A stretch of 64,000 bases of DNA, taken from contig OZ024791.1 in the NCBI GenBank assembly GCA_964017065.1, forward strand, positions 7,058,547 to 7,122,546, given 5' to 3'. Both the position numbers and the translations under genes were made by a program. Shown here piece after piece: positions 12,373-25,100 of the stretch (positions within the stretch are counted from its first letter, which is position 1; each line of letters starts with the position of its first letter). The notes below the pieces were generated by a model, which did no database searches, was not told the DNA's origin, and saw nothing but the letters and a program-made list of their open reading frames with translations. The DNA is from Haliclona indistincta (lineage: Eukaryota; Porifera; Demospongiae; Haplosclerida; Chalinidae).

Positions 12373-14350
12373 TCACACTTGCACAATACTGCCTTGCAGC
12401 TGTTTGATTTCATCTTCGAGAACTCTTGTCACTTTTAGCACCTCTTCAGCTTCAGGGACCTCCATGCGCTCGAGAGCAGTACGGGCAGCATCTCGCACGA
12501 CAGATATAAAATCATTACGCCTAAAGAAAACAAATAAATTGATATCATACATTGTTCACCATCTGTCTCTTTGTGTACATTGCTCACCATCTGTCTCCAA
12601 TGTAAGGAATTCCCTTCTTTGCTTTCAGAGCACCAAGACTGAGGCAACCGCTCTGACGCACTATCCTGTCATTGTCCTTCAATAGCTTGATCAGGCGATC
12701 AATGACGCCCTCATCCTGTATCCCAGTTCGACCCAGAGAGATGGCTGCCACAGCACGAATGTTTGGATCGTCATCTTCCAGCAGTCGCAGCAACGCCTCA
12801 ATCACAGCAGTGTTCTGGAATTTACCTAGAAACACATTAATGATAGGTTTTAGTTTCTACTGAATTGCTTGCTCACCAAGATTTTCCACTGCTGTGAGAC
12901 GCACAGTTGACTGCATGTCAAACACTTCCTTCATGCTCAGCTTCTCGGCTGCAATCTGACTAACTATCTCCCAGAAAGCATTCTCGTGTTGGACGTTTCC
13001 TCTAATTTGCATGAAATGGTTCTTAGATATATTGCTGGCTCCACCAAACAGGTCATCATGTAGCATTTCCATCAGCCATGAGGTATTTTCATCATGATCC
13101 TCAGTAAACATAGCTAAAGAATGTGTATAACATTTAGCTCCAAAATAAATACAATTCTTACATCTCAGATTGTCTTGGTAGTGTGTCAGGAAAGCCTGCT
13201 TGAAGCTAGCCCACGAAACTTCAGCTTCATCATGGAAGTTCTGGTTCCAGAAGGTGTCTACAACTTCTTCGGTTGATTCTGTTTTATCACTGCAAGCAAA
13301 GCACAGTATTGTAAAGTTTGATAATCTTTTCATTAGATTGACAATAACAAAAAACAATTATTGAAAGAGTTTACTCACACAGTGGAGCGTTGCATTCGAG
13401 TGTTTAGGCGCAAGTGTTGAGCATATGGTCGATTGTAGGTCTCCAGCATTGGTTCAACTGACACCTCCACTCTCTCCTGTACTGGTCGCTCTAGATGCTT
13501 ATGGATCTGTTCCATGAATTTCTTCCAGCATTCATCAGCTGGATTATCATTGAACACAGTCCAACTGAACTTCTGCAGAGTCAGTTTGCTGAAGAGAGAG
13601 AGGGGAATTGTGATAGACAAAACAAACTGATTAGACAAGGAGTGCGTGGAACAATATTTGTATTGACTAATGCCTAAATGGATTATGCATGATTTGGGAA
13701 TGAACCACACTCACAGGTTGACTGGAAGACTTGCAAAGAGTGTGTCTTTTTCATCCCTAGGAACCAGGATGATGACTTTGTTAGAGATGTAGGCTAGGGA
13801 AAGCTGGTTAGCACAGTTCTTGCTCTTTCCAGAAGTTTCACTGACAATGTACACCAAAATCTGTGAAATAAGAAATTATGTCAGAGTTCACAAGCTCATT
13901 CACACCAATAATAATTTGATTATAGGCACTACTGGCTGACCTTGGCATCCACTAGGGCTTTGCCGACCAGTTTTGAAGCATCATTGGATTCAGCTAGGTT
14001 GCTGTAGCAGCTAATTTTAGCTTCAGTCAACTTGCCTAGTAGACCGTAGCAAGGCTCAACTTACCACCAATACATTATTAGCACACTAGCTCACCTTTCA
14101 AAACTGTGCAGATAGCATCGTCTTGAGGTGCTCCAATGACAACACAGTCTACCGGTTCTATTAGGAAGCAAGGTATACAACATTTCGCGTCGGGGCGTAG
14201 CTACCGAGCTGGGTAGCTACTTAGCAAATGATCAATACCTGATATTGCTTGCTGTACAACTGGCTTTGCGGTAGATTCTTTTGCCCCTGTTGGTGTGCTC
14301 TGCGGCTGTGGACGACGCTGTTGCTGCTGCTTTCCTTGACTGCCACCCAT
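12373..14350 (-). CDS. TIR-like / EF-hand-like / HEAT-repeat protein (candidate innate-signalling protein)
   Basis: About 458 residues in roughly nine exons; start ATG at 14350 (MGGSQGKQQQQRRPQPQS), stop at 12373-12375. Residues about 37-160 look like a TIR domain: 'VDCVVIGAPQDD' (strand A), 'ALVDAKILVYIVSETSGKS' (strand D) and 'KNCANQLSLAYISNKVIILV' (helix D and strand E), then 'FSWTVF' like box 3. The residue aligned with the SARM1 catalytic Glu is Gln in 'CANQLSLA'. Residues about 218-285 ('FWNQNF...EVSWASFKQAF...WLMEML...ISKNHFMQIRG') resemble the EF-hand-like fold of Cbl proteins; this is a weak call. Residues about 330-410 are HEAT/PBS-lyase-type repeats ('AVAAISLGRTGIQDEGVIDRL', 'VRQSGCLSLGALKAKKG'). 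TIR plus helical repeats recalls SARM1 in reversed order. No membrane segment is seen. Confidence 0.75.
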
Positions 14351-14450
14351 GTTGTATGTAGTCTCTAGTTCTCGGCTGGTTGGGTCGTGGCTTGTTCGAT
14401 TGTGCAGATTGGAATGCTGATTCTTGGGCGTGGTCCTTTGTTTATACGTG

Positions 14451-14498
14451 TTACGTCATATGGTTACGTGACGTAATTTTATGTAAACGCTACGTAAC
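14451..14498. promoter_or_regulatory. Cluster of ACGT-core bZIP-type sites
   Basis: Within 48 bp lie TTACGTCAT (14451-14459), the near-perfect palindrome TTACGTGACGTAA (14464-14476) and CTACGTAAC (14490-14498). These match ATF/CREB and PAR-bZIP core patterns. The cluster is about 100 bp upstream of the TIR/HEAT start codon and just after the next gene's 3' end, so it most likely belongs to the TIR/HEAT promoter. Confidence 0.55.
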
Positions 14499-14584
14499 AT
14501 CATGCAGAAAGGCTCTTGAGAGTCGCCAAAAAAAGTCTGTCAAACATGACAAAATAATGCGAAATAAGTGGTATACCTAATATA

Positions 14585-16310
14585 TTAAATTACTGTTACT
14601 TCTACTTCGTCCCCATCATCTGGTGTTCCAGGAATGCTACTTATGCTTCTTTCTACACCAAAATTAGTAATTACTGTGTTCGACTCTGAAATAGATGAAA
14701 GCCTGCAATGGGAAAAGCAAAATGACAAATAGTATTGTTATGGATTAATAACTTTACCCGTAAGGACTTTTATGGTGATCGTATGTAGTCATTTCAGTGT
14801 CGCCACTAATACTCATATCCCTGTTGTACACAGTATAACACAGTGTGTGAATGGTGAATGCAACACGTACCTTGACATTATCGTTAGCTTAGGTGTAGTT
14901 CTTTGTGCATATCTGTACAAAGCATTAAGTACACACAGTAGTAAAGTACCACTGACATATTTCACACTATACTGCACAGACACTTACTGTTGAAGATCTT
15001 GTCGTCCTGGTAGCTCAGAAAACTCTTTCCTATAATAAATTATTGCAAAAAAGAATGTCATAGTTGTCTTTGGTGTAGCTATAAAGACAACGTGTATGGT
15101 CAAGTAAGGAGAAGGGGGAGGAGTATCACATGATTGTACTAACGAATAAAATGTTGGGATTTGGAATAACTATGGTGTGAATATCATTGCAACGCAAGAA
15201 CTTCTACACACATGATTTCATGGCACAAAACTGACCCTTTCTTTTTCTTTACTGTTGTATCCATGGTTGATAGTGGACATACCTTCCCTCTGTGACTAAT
15301 GAATAAGGAATAGTTATAGCATGTTACACAGTTGTAGAATGTATCGTAACAGTAATTACAAGCCTAGTAAACCTGCAATAATAGTTACTTCATGATGGCT
15401 GCACAAATGCAGCTGCAGAATGGTAACTGTGACTGTTATCACAATTTTCAGATGCTGTATTGCTGTTGCTCAACATTATGTTTAGTTTATGACCTGCCCA
15501 TGTCATGACGATTACTGAAGAGCAACATCTATAGCCTGGGATTATGAAAGTACTAACGAGCAACAGGACATGTTATTCATCTGAACAAACTCTAAAAGGA
15601 TGCAGGAGAAGCATACTAGATACAGCTATATTTCGTACAATGTGCATGTTTACTCTAGGCATGCATTCCTTAACATACTCTACTTGTCCATAATTATTAT
15701 CATACCATGTTCCTTTACATAAGACGAGCAGGAAAGCTATCAACAGTGTGATAGATATAAGCATGAATACTAGGATGATGCAGACCATGATGACCACTAC
15801 AGCGTCTTCTGTGATCTCATCTTGCTTTGCTGGAGTGAAAAAAAATATGGTGATTGCGGTAAACACCGTGTACACTGCCGAACTTCAATCAAAAACTGAA
15901 ACATGATTAAATACCAAGTGGAAACCATGATGAGATTTTAGATCATGCAAGTACTAATATAATACAACGAGTACAGCGTTAGTTTGATGTTATTATAGCA
16001 TAACTTGACTAGGATCAGCTTACATGCAAGTACAACCCTCAGCATATGCATGACTCATTGGTAGTTATATTACACTACTGATAGACATGATATCCCTGAA
16101 GATAGGCTGATCGGTAACAGGTAACAATTCCATTTGGGCAACACCAGACCTGTTTTCCTGACAGTTAGCGATCTCTTTTGTTACCAGTTTGTTATCAATT
16201 CATGCAATTTCACACTGATGAAAAGGCGTACTAGTTTGTGTTGCATGCTCACCTGCTGCCATTGATTGGAGGCCAGCGAATACAGCACTGAACAGCGCTA
16301 CTTTCTTCAT
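14585..16310 (-). CDS. Small single-pass type I membrane protein with PDZ-ligand-like C-terminus
   Basis: Five exons join in frame: 16310-16253, 15829-15706, 15029-14988, 14820-14758 and 14702-14585. They give 134 residues. MKKVALFSAVFAGLQSMAA is a classic signal peptide. After likely cleavage only about nine residues (AKQDEITED) precede a membrane helix starting 'AVVVIMVCIILVFMLISI', so there is almost no ectodomain. The cytoplasmic tail of about 75 residues has 'KEFSELPGRQDLQQ', 'MTTYDHHKSPYG' and ends 'EVEVTVI', which fits a class I PDZ ligand (T at -2, I at 0). I do not recognise a family. Architecture resembles small membrane adaptors. A 13-nt alternative exon is possible at 15283-15295 but would shift frame. 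Confidence 0.6.
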
Positions 16311-16599
16311 ACTCTTTTTCTGTGGTCAAAGGGTGGATCTCGTCCCACAGAGATGATGACTTTGCGTGGGCAGCTCCACTCTGAATCGATCGACGTGTAT
16401 CTGACTTGTTTTTCAGCTGAGAACCAGCTATTCTGAACCTAAGAACAAGCGAGGGCTATTCTACAATCTCCGTTTCGTAGCTAGAACTGCTTGTCCTGCA
16501 GCAACAGTCGCGCGCTGGGCGTAGTGCAAAACAAATTGATGGGTGGGACTTGTTGCAGGCGTTGTTGCGTAATAATTACAGGAGCCAACTCCTTACCAT

Positions 16600-18485
16600 A
16601 TGGCTGATCATCTGGCAGAACTGCTCGGTTTTCTTCGTCCTGAAGCACGATCGGATGTCAAAATAACAGCATTGGGCAATCTACTGGGTCTCACTGGAAC
16701 AGTAGAAGGTAGAAAATTGGTCTCGCAACGAGAAGACGTTGTCTATCGATTGCTACTTGATCTTGGCAGTGATGCTGAGGAGGCTGTTTCTCGCGATGCC
16801 CTACGCGCGCTCATAAATCTATCAGCATATGAAACAGCTGCTGAGTCTCTTGTGAAACTAGGCTTTGTTCCGAAACTACTAGAACTGATAACCAATCCGT
16901 CTCACCGCCATGCTGACAAATCATGCATGTTGCTATCAAATTTGACGCGACTGCCATCTGGGGCTCAGTCAATGACAGAAACTCTTAAAACTGGGCAACC
17001 TACTCTTGATAAACTAGTTGAGATCTTCAATCAAAGTGACTACAACAGGAATGCCCAGCTGCACTACTTAGCAACAGTGTTCTCTAATGTGTCTCAGTTG
17101 CCTGCTGCTCGTCAACTCTTTCTCAATCCGACTAAATCATTCATTACTCGTCTCCTTCCATTCGTGCAGTACCAGGGCTCAGTGGTACGGAGAGGTGGTA
17201 TTATTGGTTTAATAAGAAATCTGTGCTTTGAAGTAGGTTGGTTTATCTGCCCTCTGTACTTGTGTACGTATCTATTATTTTTAGTCTCTCTTTGAATTCA
17301 GATTCACACAAATGGCTGTTGAGTGAACAAGTGGATCTTCTTCCAGTACTATTGCTCCCACTCGCTGGACCTGAGGAATTCTCGCCAGAAGAGATGGACA
17401 AGATGCCTCTTGACCTCCAGTATCTGCCAGACGACAAACAACGTGAGCAGGATCCTGACATCAGAAGAATGCTTGTTGAAGCCGTTGCTAAGGTAGGACC
17501 AGACATGAGAATACGGATCACTAAACATTCACTGGGCTTGTTGATGGTTCACCCACACACTAAAGCTGTAGTCTTCTTACGTCATCTGTTGTTTACTCTA
17601 TGAGTTACTCAGCCATTGCCAACAATAGAATTTTAATTTCATCCGGAGACATGATTCGTATCACAGTTTTAACATACCAATATAGTCAGTTGATTGGCTG
17701 CTAATCTTCTAGTAGGGAATTTTGAATTCTTATGGTACTAGGGTCATAGGACAAATAGCATTGTGTTATTATTACCCTGCACAGTATGCGCAAGGGTTAT
17801 GCGTTTGTGTCTGTCTATGTAGTGTATATGTGTGTTGTCAAATAACACACCTGTTTGCTCGAAAGAAAACACTCTCTGCAGCTTCTTCACTGAATTTATA
17901 GTCCTATGAAGACGTTTTCTGTGCTGGCAAGCCTTGCTCAAGCAATCCATGGCTTTCTAAAGCTACGTGCCCTTGTAAGAGCAATTTAGTGGGTGTGTCA
18001 CCCAATTCCTATCCATATCAACGTCCTGGCCTGCACTCAGTCTCACATGTACCGTACGTCAAAGCCTTCTTGAGGCCTTTGATCATAGGGTATCAGTCTT
18101 CCTTGAGGCCTTCTTAAGTCTGTTAGTGCATGTATGGTAGCTATGCTATCATCAAAATAACTGGAAGCTGTCTATGGACTAGCTGTTGCAGTAATAGTCA
18201 TGTACTAACTATGTAGATCTAAGCTCAACGAACTGGTATGTGTTCATTAGAACTCTAGTTTCATTGCTGCAGTTATGTTCAACTAAACATGGCCGCCACT
18301 ACCTGAGAGAGAACCAAACCTACCTGATCATGAGAGAGCTGCACAAACAAGAGAAGGTGGAGGATGTGATAGAAGCGTGCGTGAACCTCATCAGTATTCT
18401 GATAGCTGATGAGCCTGAAGAAGGAATGGAGGAGTTACACCAAGTGGACATTCCTCCTCATATTGCTGCCAAGCTTGATTCATGA
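16600..18485 (+). CDS. HGH1: HGH1 homologue (ARM/HEAT-like chaperone for eEF2)
   Basis: HGH1 is a helical-repeat protein that helps fold translation elongation factor 2 with the TRiC/CCT chaperonin. ATG at 16600 gives MADHLAELLGFLRPEARSD; repeats follow ('ALRALINLSAYE', 'KSCMLLSNLTR', 'RRGGIIGLIRNLCFE'). The signature 'LLLPLAGPEEFSPEEMDKM' and 'DLQYLPDDKQREQDPDIR' is strongly HGH1. The final exon starts near 18272 (KLCSTKHGRHYLRENQTYLI) and ends 'ADEPEEGMEELHQVDIP..LDS' at 18485. The last intron (about 17493-18271) is long for this region. Poly(A) signal AATAAA at 18531. Confidence 0.94.
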
Positions 18486-18530
18486 GACAAAGCAGTGTTT
18501 TGCAGTTATGAATTGTGTATTATAATTTTC

Positions 18531-18536
18531 AATAAA
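18531..18536 (+). terminator. Poly(A) signal AATAAA of HGH1
   Basis: AATAAA lies 46 bp after the HGH1 stop in an AT-rich stretch. Confidence 0.6.
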
Positions 18537-18677
18537 TAATTTCTGTCAATTCAGTAATGTTGACATACTGTGATTACAAAAGTCCATCATTAGTGAGGTA
18601 TATAATATAGTGAACAGGAGGATGATAAGAAATTTATACACCAGAATAATCACTCGATTTAGCACCACACGCACACA

Positions 18678-21600
18678 CTAGTCTGGTATAGTGATAACTG
18701 CGGGAGAGGAGGAGGAAGAAGTGGTAGAGGAGGTAGTAGGGGTAGAGGAGGTAGTAGGGGTAGAGGAGGTAGTGGTGGTGGCAGTGGTAGTGTCTTCAAC
18801 AGCGGCTGTTCCTGCAGCCTGAACTGCGATGCGTTTCAGTGTGTCTGTGAGATCAGTTACGCAAGCAGTTGGAATAAGAATACCTATGTGACAGAATGAA
18901 TAACCATCGCTGACACGTGTCAATCATCAGCGTGCCTACTCACCTACAAGTCTTCTGGTGGGTGAGTGTACACGAAATATTTGCATGCGTGTGTTGTGCG
19001 ATGGATGCCGATTCAAGACACCCTCCAGTTGAGTCCAGACTCCAAGAATAGATCCTGTCAGTACATGGTGGATCCTCCTCCGTCTTCCTTGCAGGCACTG
19101 CTGTAGAGTGCTGGCATTCTTACAGCGACCATTCCTAAATAGTGAAGTCAAAAGATTATCATTGACTGCTATCCACAAAGTGGAATGGCTGACCAGAAAG
19201 CATGACCACAAGTTGTTAGAGAAGAGTCATACTGCATGTTCCACCAGTGCTCAGCTTCATGAGGCTTACACTACCAGAGAGAAGAAGGGCAACAATCTTA
19301 TCAATTTCTTGTTTCTTTCTCTCCTACCTTTTCGTATGATCTGAGCAATACTTTGAGTTTCTCAGGTCGAGGCTGTACACCGGTGTTAGGCCGATGGACT
19401 ATGTAAGATGTACTGCCTTCTTTAGACAACTTTAGCATGATGGCAACATGCTTGTCATTGCGTGCCTGTGGGAAGAAGGCAATAGTAGCATGATGAGGAT
19501 TACTAGCTTCGCATACCTTCTTCATGAGGTAGAATCCCTCCTCAGCCTGGCAGTCAGTGTTGAGTTTCGTTAATGCATCAGAGAATGAGATACCTCTTTC
19601 AACAAGAATCTACAGCAAGGTACAAATAAAGTCTAATGTTTCACAGAGGTACAAACACGGCTCACTCTGTGTAGTTCTGTGGTAGCTGTTCCGAATGCAG
19701 GGTCACCCACAAATTCTTGACTCTCCTCTACCTCTACGCGTTCCCCTGATGCACCAAAGTCCATGATGCCTCCGTCCCATTTCCCACACCGTTTGGCGTC
19801 TTGAATTACAGAGAGAAGTGTGTCACCAAAGTAGGAGAAAACAGAGTTTTGTAGTTCGACCGGCAGGCCGAGAAGACGATTGAGAAAGCGTGACATGTTG
19901 AGGGACTCCTTCTCGACAGTGAGTAGAAGGGGAGAGCGTTCATTGCTAAGCAGGTCGACATTGGTCATAGCAACACGGGCGTCTACAAGAACAGAGAAAA
20001 GATGAATAGAGAAGAGATGAGAAAAAGTGAACCGACTTTCAAAGAACTGTCGATCGTATTTTTCTGATTTGATCTTGGGAGTAGCACTGCCAACAAATGA
20101 CTTGAGCACTATTTCAAGTGATTGTCTACCATACTGTGAGGCAATGATAGAGTGAGGCTAATGTAATGTCACATGACAGACACACCCACCTTAGTGTCTA
20201 GATTGTATCTGCTGAGATCACGTGATTCTGTCGCTCTACGGTCACCGTGCGTCAGTGCTCCTAGACTTTCCAGCCTCTTAGCCACTGTGCTGGCAAACCG
20301 TTGCTCTCCCGACAACTGCGAGATGAGGAACACGTACTCCGGGGCGCTGACCTGGTTGGAACGATGAGTGCGTCCTAAGAGAAAGAATAAAGATACTCGC
20401 TTCACAGCACAGAGTGCAAGACTTACCAAATTGTTGAATAGCTTTATCAGCACTCCATGGTAGCTCAAGAGTGACGTGTACCCGTCTTCGTTGATTCTAG
20501 TAGGAGCAGAGTACACATAAGACTATTGAGACAGGTTATGTACACATACCTTAGCTCTTCTGTCAGCTTGCAATGATATACCTGAACTAGCAGCTTCTGA
20601 TATGATAGCTATGTTCTATACACACGGGATCATAAATACACTCTGATACAATAACCATGATGGTCACCTTATCTCCTCTCATGAACCGCTGCTTCTCTTG
20701 TATGTTCATCATATCCACAGGAACATCGACCTCTGCTCTCAGCTGGTACTGAATAGTGCCGTCATCGAGAATAACAACTCGTCCTCGACGCCCTGTCATC
20801 TGAAAAATGACAGATTATGTTAACCGCTAAAAGTCATACGCATGCAGTTGACTCACCTCAGCAACATGTGACGGTCCTCCAAGGCCGTTGATGAGCTCGT
20901 CTAAGCTATTGTTGGGTAGTAATGGGCTGAGGTCAGCTATCTTCCTCAACAACTCTTCTTTCATGGTCTTCACTGTCACATTCCTCATGCCAGACATGTT
21001 TCCTGTCGCCATTGCTGAGCTGCTCATTGCATCAATAATCAGCGATCGCTGTTCTCCCTCGCTAGTCTGACGCTGGTAAGCCATGGGTTGAGGAGGCTGG
21101 TAGGGAGAGAGAGAGGAGGGAGAGGGTTTGATGTCAGGAGTAGGGAGACTACGCATTCGATCAAGTGTTGGTCTTTCTCTAGGCGACGCTACTTTCTCTA
21201 GTTCTAAAGTCTTTGTGTTGAACTTCATTCTTGCTCCCCGAGCTGCTGCCGGTGGTTTGATGGAGAAGTTGCCCCCAGTCTGCTTCTTCTTTTTAGCAGG
21301 TGCAGTCTTGGGTTTCTTGGGCTTGCTAGGTTTGACCTTTTGAAGCCAAGGTTCTGTGGAGGAACGATAAATGAAGAAGTAAAATGTCATGATGCCACTC
21401 ACCATTGATACCAAAGAAGCTCAGGTCTCCATTAGCCTCACTGTTACTAGATGAGGCTTCCTCGTCATCCTCTTCTTCACTGGTGCTGTCATTGCCCTCC
21501 TCTTCCTCGGACGAGGTCTCCATTGCTGAGTCACTGTCTTCTCCCCCGCTAGAGCTGTCCTCGTTACTCTCTGGTGAATTGGGCAGAGTCTGAGGAATGT

Positions 21601-22098
21601 GGGATGGACCTCGAACTCCTGCGCAGTCAAATGAAACAAGTTTACCTCACTTTGTCTCAAACTAACCTATTTTTCTCTTCCGGCAACTGCGGGGCAAAGT
21701 TGGGTCATTGTCAAATGAACTCCAATTTATACCATCTGAAGGACAAGGGAAGTGCCTCTTCACAAGACTCTCAAGAACGCCTCTGCAAGCAAGATAGCAA
21801 CGTAAGTTTGAGTGAAAAATATAAGGTGAAGAAATTGCTACTTTGATGTTGATATAAATCCAGGCAGTTCTCCTGCATTCCTTCCAAGCTGTTCTAGAGT
21901 TCGTGCCTCTCCAGTAGACTGAAGACCAATCACCACACACTGCAGGGGAGTGTATCAGGTGACTGAAGTATACTTCTTTAAACTGACCTTTCCCTCACTA
22001 ATCGCTTTCTTAGTCAACTGTATTGTCATCGGGACTTTGGACGCAATGCACAGGTACTTGAAGAATCTCTATGATAGGGCAGGAATATATGAATAGAC

Positions 22099-22150
<52 letters not shown>

Positions 22151-25100
22151 TGTGTGAGTGAGTGAGTGAGTCACACCTGATGTGAGCCCCAGAACTGTCC
22201 CCACATTGACTTGAGTGCTTTACGATCTAGATCCATCAGATCAGCTGCTTCACGAAACAGCTTCTTAGCCAACACCCACTAGTCAAATAGGACAAAATGA
22301 CAATGAATTTTCTATTATCCAGATTGCTCACAAATTCTACAGCCTTGTCATATACTTGAATGAAGTCTTTAGACAAACCAACATCTTCAATAGAGAAGGT
22401 TACTCCTGAGAAGCTGAGCTGACGAGCTATGTACATGCCTCTCAGCTGGAGAAAACGAACAAAAATATTATGACCATGTTGACCATTGTTGACAAACTAC
22501 CTTCATATCCATAGCAACAATCTCCATGGCTCCAACACCCCTGGTAGAGAATATCTTGAATTACACATAATGTACACAAGCACCAGTCATACCTTCTCTC
22601 CATTGCTTTGATAAAGTCTTGAAAGATACCAAATTGTGTTCCCGGTCCCCAGATGCCCAACCGAGACATGTAAGCCATGTTGCGAGGCTCAGAGGCTCCT
22701 AAAAGAGTGAGATAAAGTAAAGTGATGATAAGTAGAACAGCATACCAGTAGCACTGCAGTACACAACTCGTGCTTTGGGCAGCTTTTTCTGAAGTTGTAA
22801 CACTGTTAGACCGGTCTTGCTGGGCTTGCCTGCTCCAGAGGGAACAAGATTCTTAGCTTTATGACACTCATCAAAAACAATCTACAACTCAAGTCAAGGA
22901 ATTGAACCCTAACAAAGAACATATATTTGAACTCAGACAGACTGACTGTGTAAACAGTGTCTCATGCTATCACAACCTATGGACCACACTCATACTCCCC
23001 CCATTAGATGTAGCTTTTAGTTTCAACAAGCTCTAATCTATTTTGCACCATAACTCTCACATGATCATAACATGCACATTCCTGCCCTGCATTAAATTCC
23101 TCCTTCTCAGAAAACGGGAAAAACTTCTACTACATTTTTAAAAAGTAGGATACCACTCCATCAAAGTGTGCTCCGAGCCAGTGCAATAGTTGGTTTAGTC
23201 TGGTACGGTACTTGCCACCAACGGAGCTCTCTCCAATCAGAGCAGAGTAAGTAGAGAAGACGATTCCTTTTCTAAATCTTCCATTTGTCTTCCCACTAAT
23301 CTTTCCATATTGAAACTGTGTCAAGTATACATTAAAAATTGATGTTAATTTTCAGTAAGGACTGCCTACTTTGCTGAGAGACTGAACTTTGATTTTCTTA
23401 GCTCCAATGTCACTGAGATCACTGTAGAAAGAAGCAAGAGAATCGCTGACACCCGGGATCGAACCAGGGACCTAGTCTTAAGCCTAATTCACAAGACTTG
23501 CGATTGAATTCAGCTACATAAATTTTTATGCCGAGAAAAAAGAAAATTATCTCTGCATTACTGGAGTGCTTTTACATTCATGACATAACACAAGTAGAAT
23601 TTTGTGAACCAAATCCCAACTGAGCTGACTCGGTTAAAAAGTTGCCCAAAATTACCCTATTGTACACATACCGTTGAGCATCGTACTTCAAGTCATTAGA
23701 CACGCTTAGCCTTTATGAGGAAAAGATTATAATTTGTTGCACAGCAACCCTGAGAAATGGTCACTAACCAAACGGCCTTCTTCCTTCCTTCCAAGTAGTT
23801 CTGATAGATGATTCCAGCAACTGTTCTTCCCTTCCCAACTCCAGCGCCATCACCTATAGCAAAAAAGAGAGCCGCCATTATCAACCAATGTCTCTATCAG
23901 TACAACTAGTGTATGTAATGCTATAATATTACACAAGTTGGGTGTGAATCAAATATTTTACGGCTCATTTCAAAGTTGACATTGCTTGCTTCATTAACAC
24001 ACAGTAATTAGTGGTATAATACACTGTACAAAACAGTTACTCACAGACACAAATACCTAAACTGTTCTGTTTATGTAACTGGTAATATGTGTTTGTGTAT
24101 AAATATTCAATAAACAGGATACAGGCACGTGAACCCACTACAATACTAATACTTGATTTGACTGAATTAATGTCTGGAGCAGCCACAAATGGTGTCTTAT
24201 ATTACTATAAAGAAACAAGGGTGTTCCTGTTCTAACACAATTACAATGCAGACCAGTAGTTACTGTACTAAGACACACACAGTCATTGCAGGTGACAATG
24301 ACACTGCTCAGTTCCTTGTAAGAACAATACTCTAGAGTGCCCAATAGCAACATGTGGTTTGTGAGTGTGCATATGTATCTGTTGAAACTATCTGATGAAC
24401 TGGCGTAGTAAATAGGCATATCATGTGACTAGCATAAGCTTCCTATGCACAGCTGACTAGGCATGGATTCTTTGAAATACTATACACACATGTAACTGTA
24501 CAGCTAAACTATGGTCAGTATGGCAGCCCTCGATAAAGCCACAGACCTACAACTGAAGCCAAAGCAACCACTTATCACAGGGAACACTACTCACCGACCG
24601 TGAAGGAAGAAGCCAAACAGGGCAGGCAAGATTGCCTAAAATGTCATTTTGATACCACTAGTTGTATGGGTCACGTACATGTACGTGTAACTTGACAAAT
24701 TAATTTTCCTAGTACAAGTAAAAAACAGACAGCTTGAACCCAAATATGTAGCAAAAGCCCAGTTTACAAATAGCACTGAAGAGCATTCTAGGCACACGTA
24801 AACCAGAGGCATGTTTGATGCGTCACAAGTACATGTATTGGTAACTCACCAATAAGGAATCCAGCACGTGTACCATCAGCCAGTATGTTCATATGCTGCT
24901 GACACGCATACACAACTGCCTCTAGCTGCAACGATGATAGCTTTCTCTCCTCTATGACCTCTTGTGGGAGTTTGAGGTCAAACCACACCTGTGGTGGCTC
25001 TACACTGGACAAGGAGCTATAGAGAGAGGGAGGAAGAGAGGGAGGGAGGAAGAGAGGGAGGGAGGAAGAGAGGGAGAGAGAAGTAGTCAACATGAGAATA

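Noticed and set aside
17495..18265. Possible extra gene in the long HGH1 intron
   Set aside because: Only short frames and weak internal repeats (GAGGCCTT words near 18070-18110); flanking exons join cleanly.
18678..18790. Ser/Thr-rich tail of SBNO as a separate mucin-like gene
   Set aside because: It is in frame with the preceding SBNO exon and the stop is the natural end of that gene.
23884..24850. Possible nested gene in the large SBNO intron
   Set aside because: No frame with family resemblance or paired splice sites; sequence is AT-moderate and featureless.
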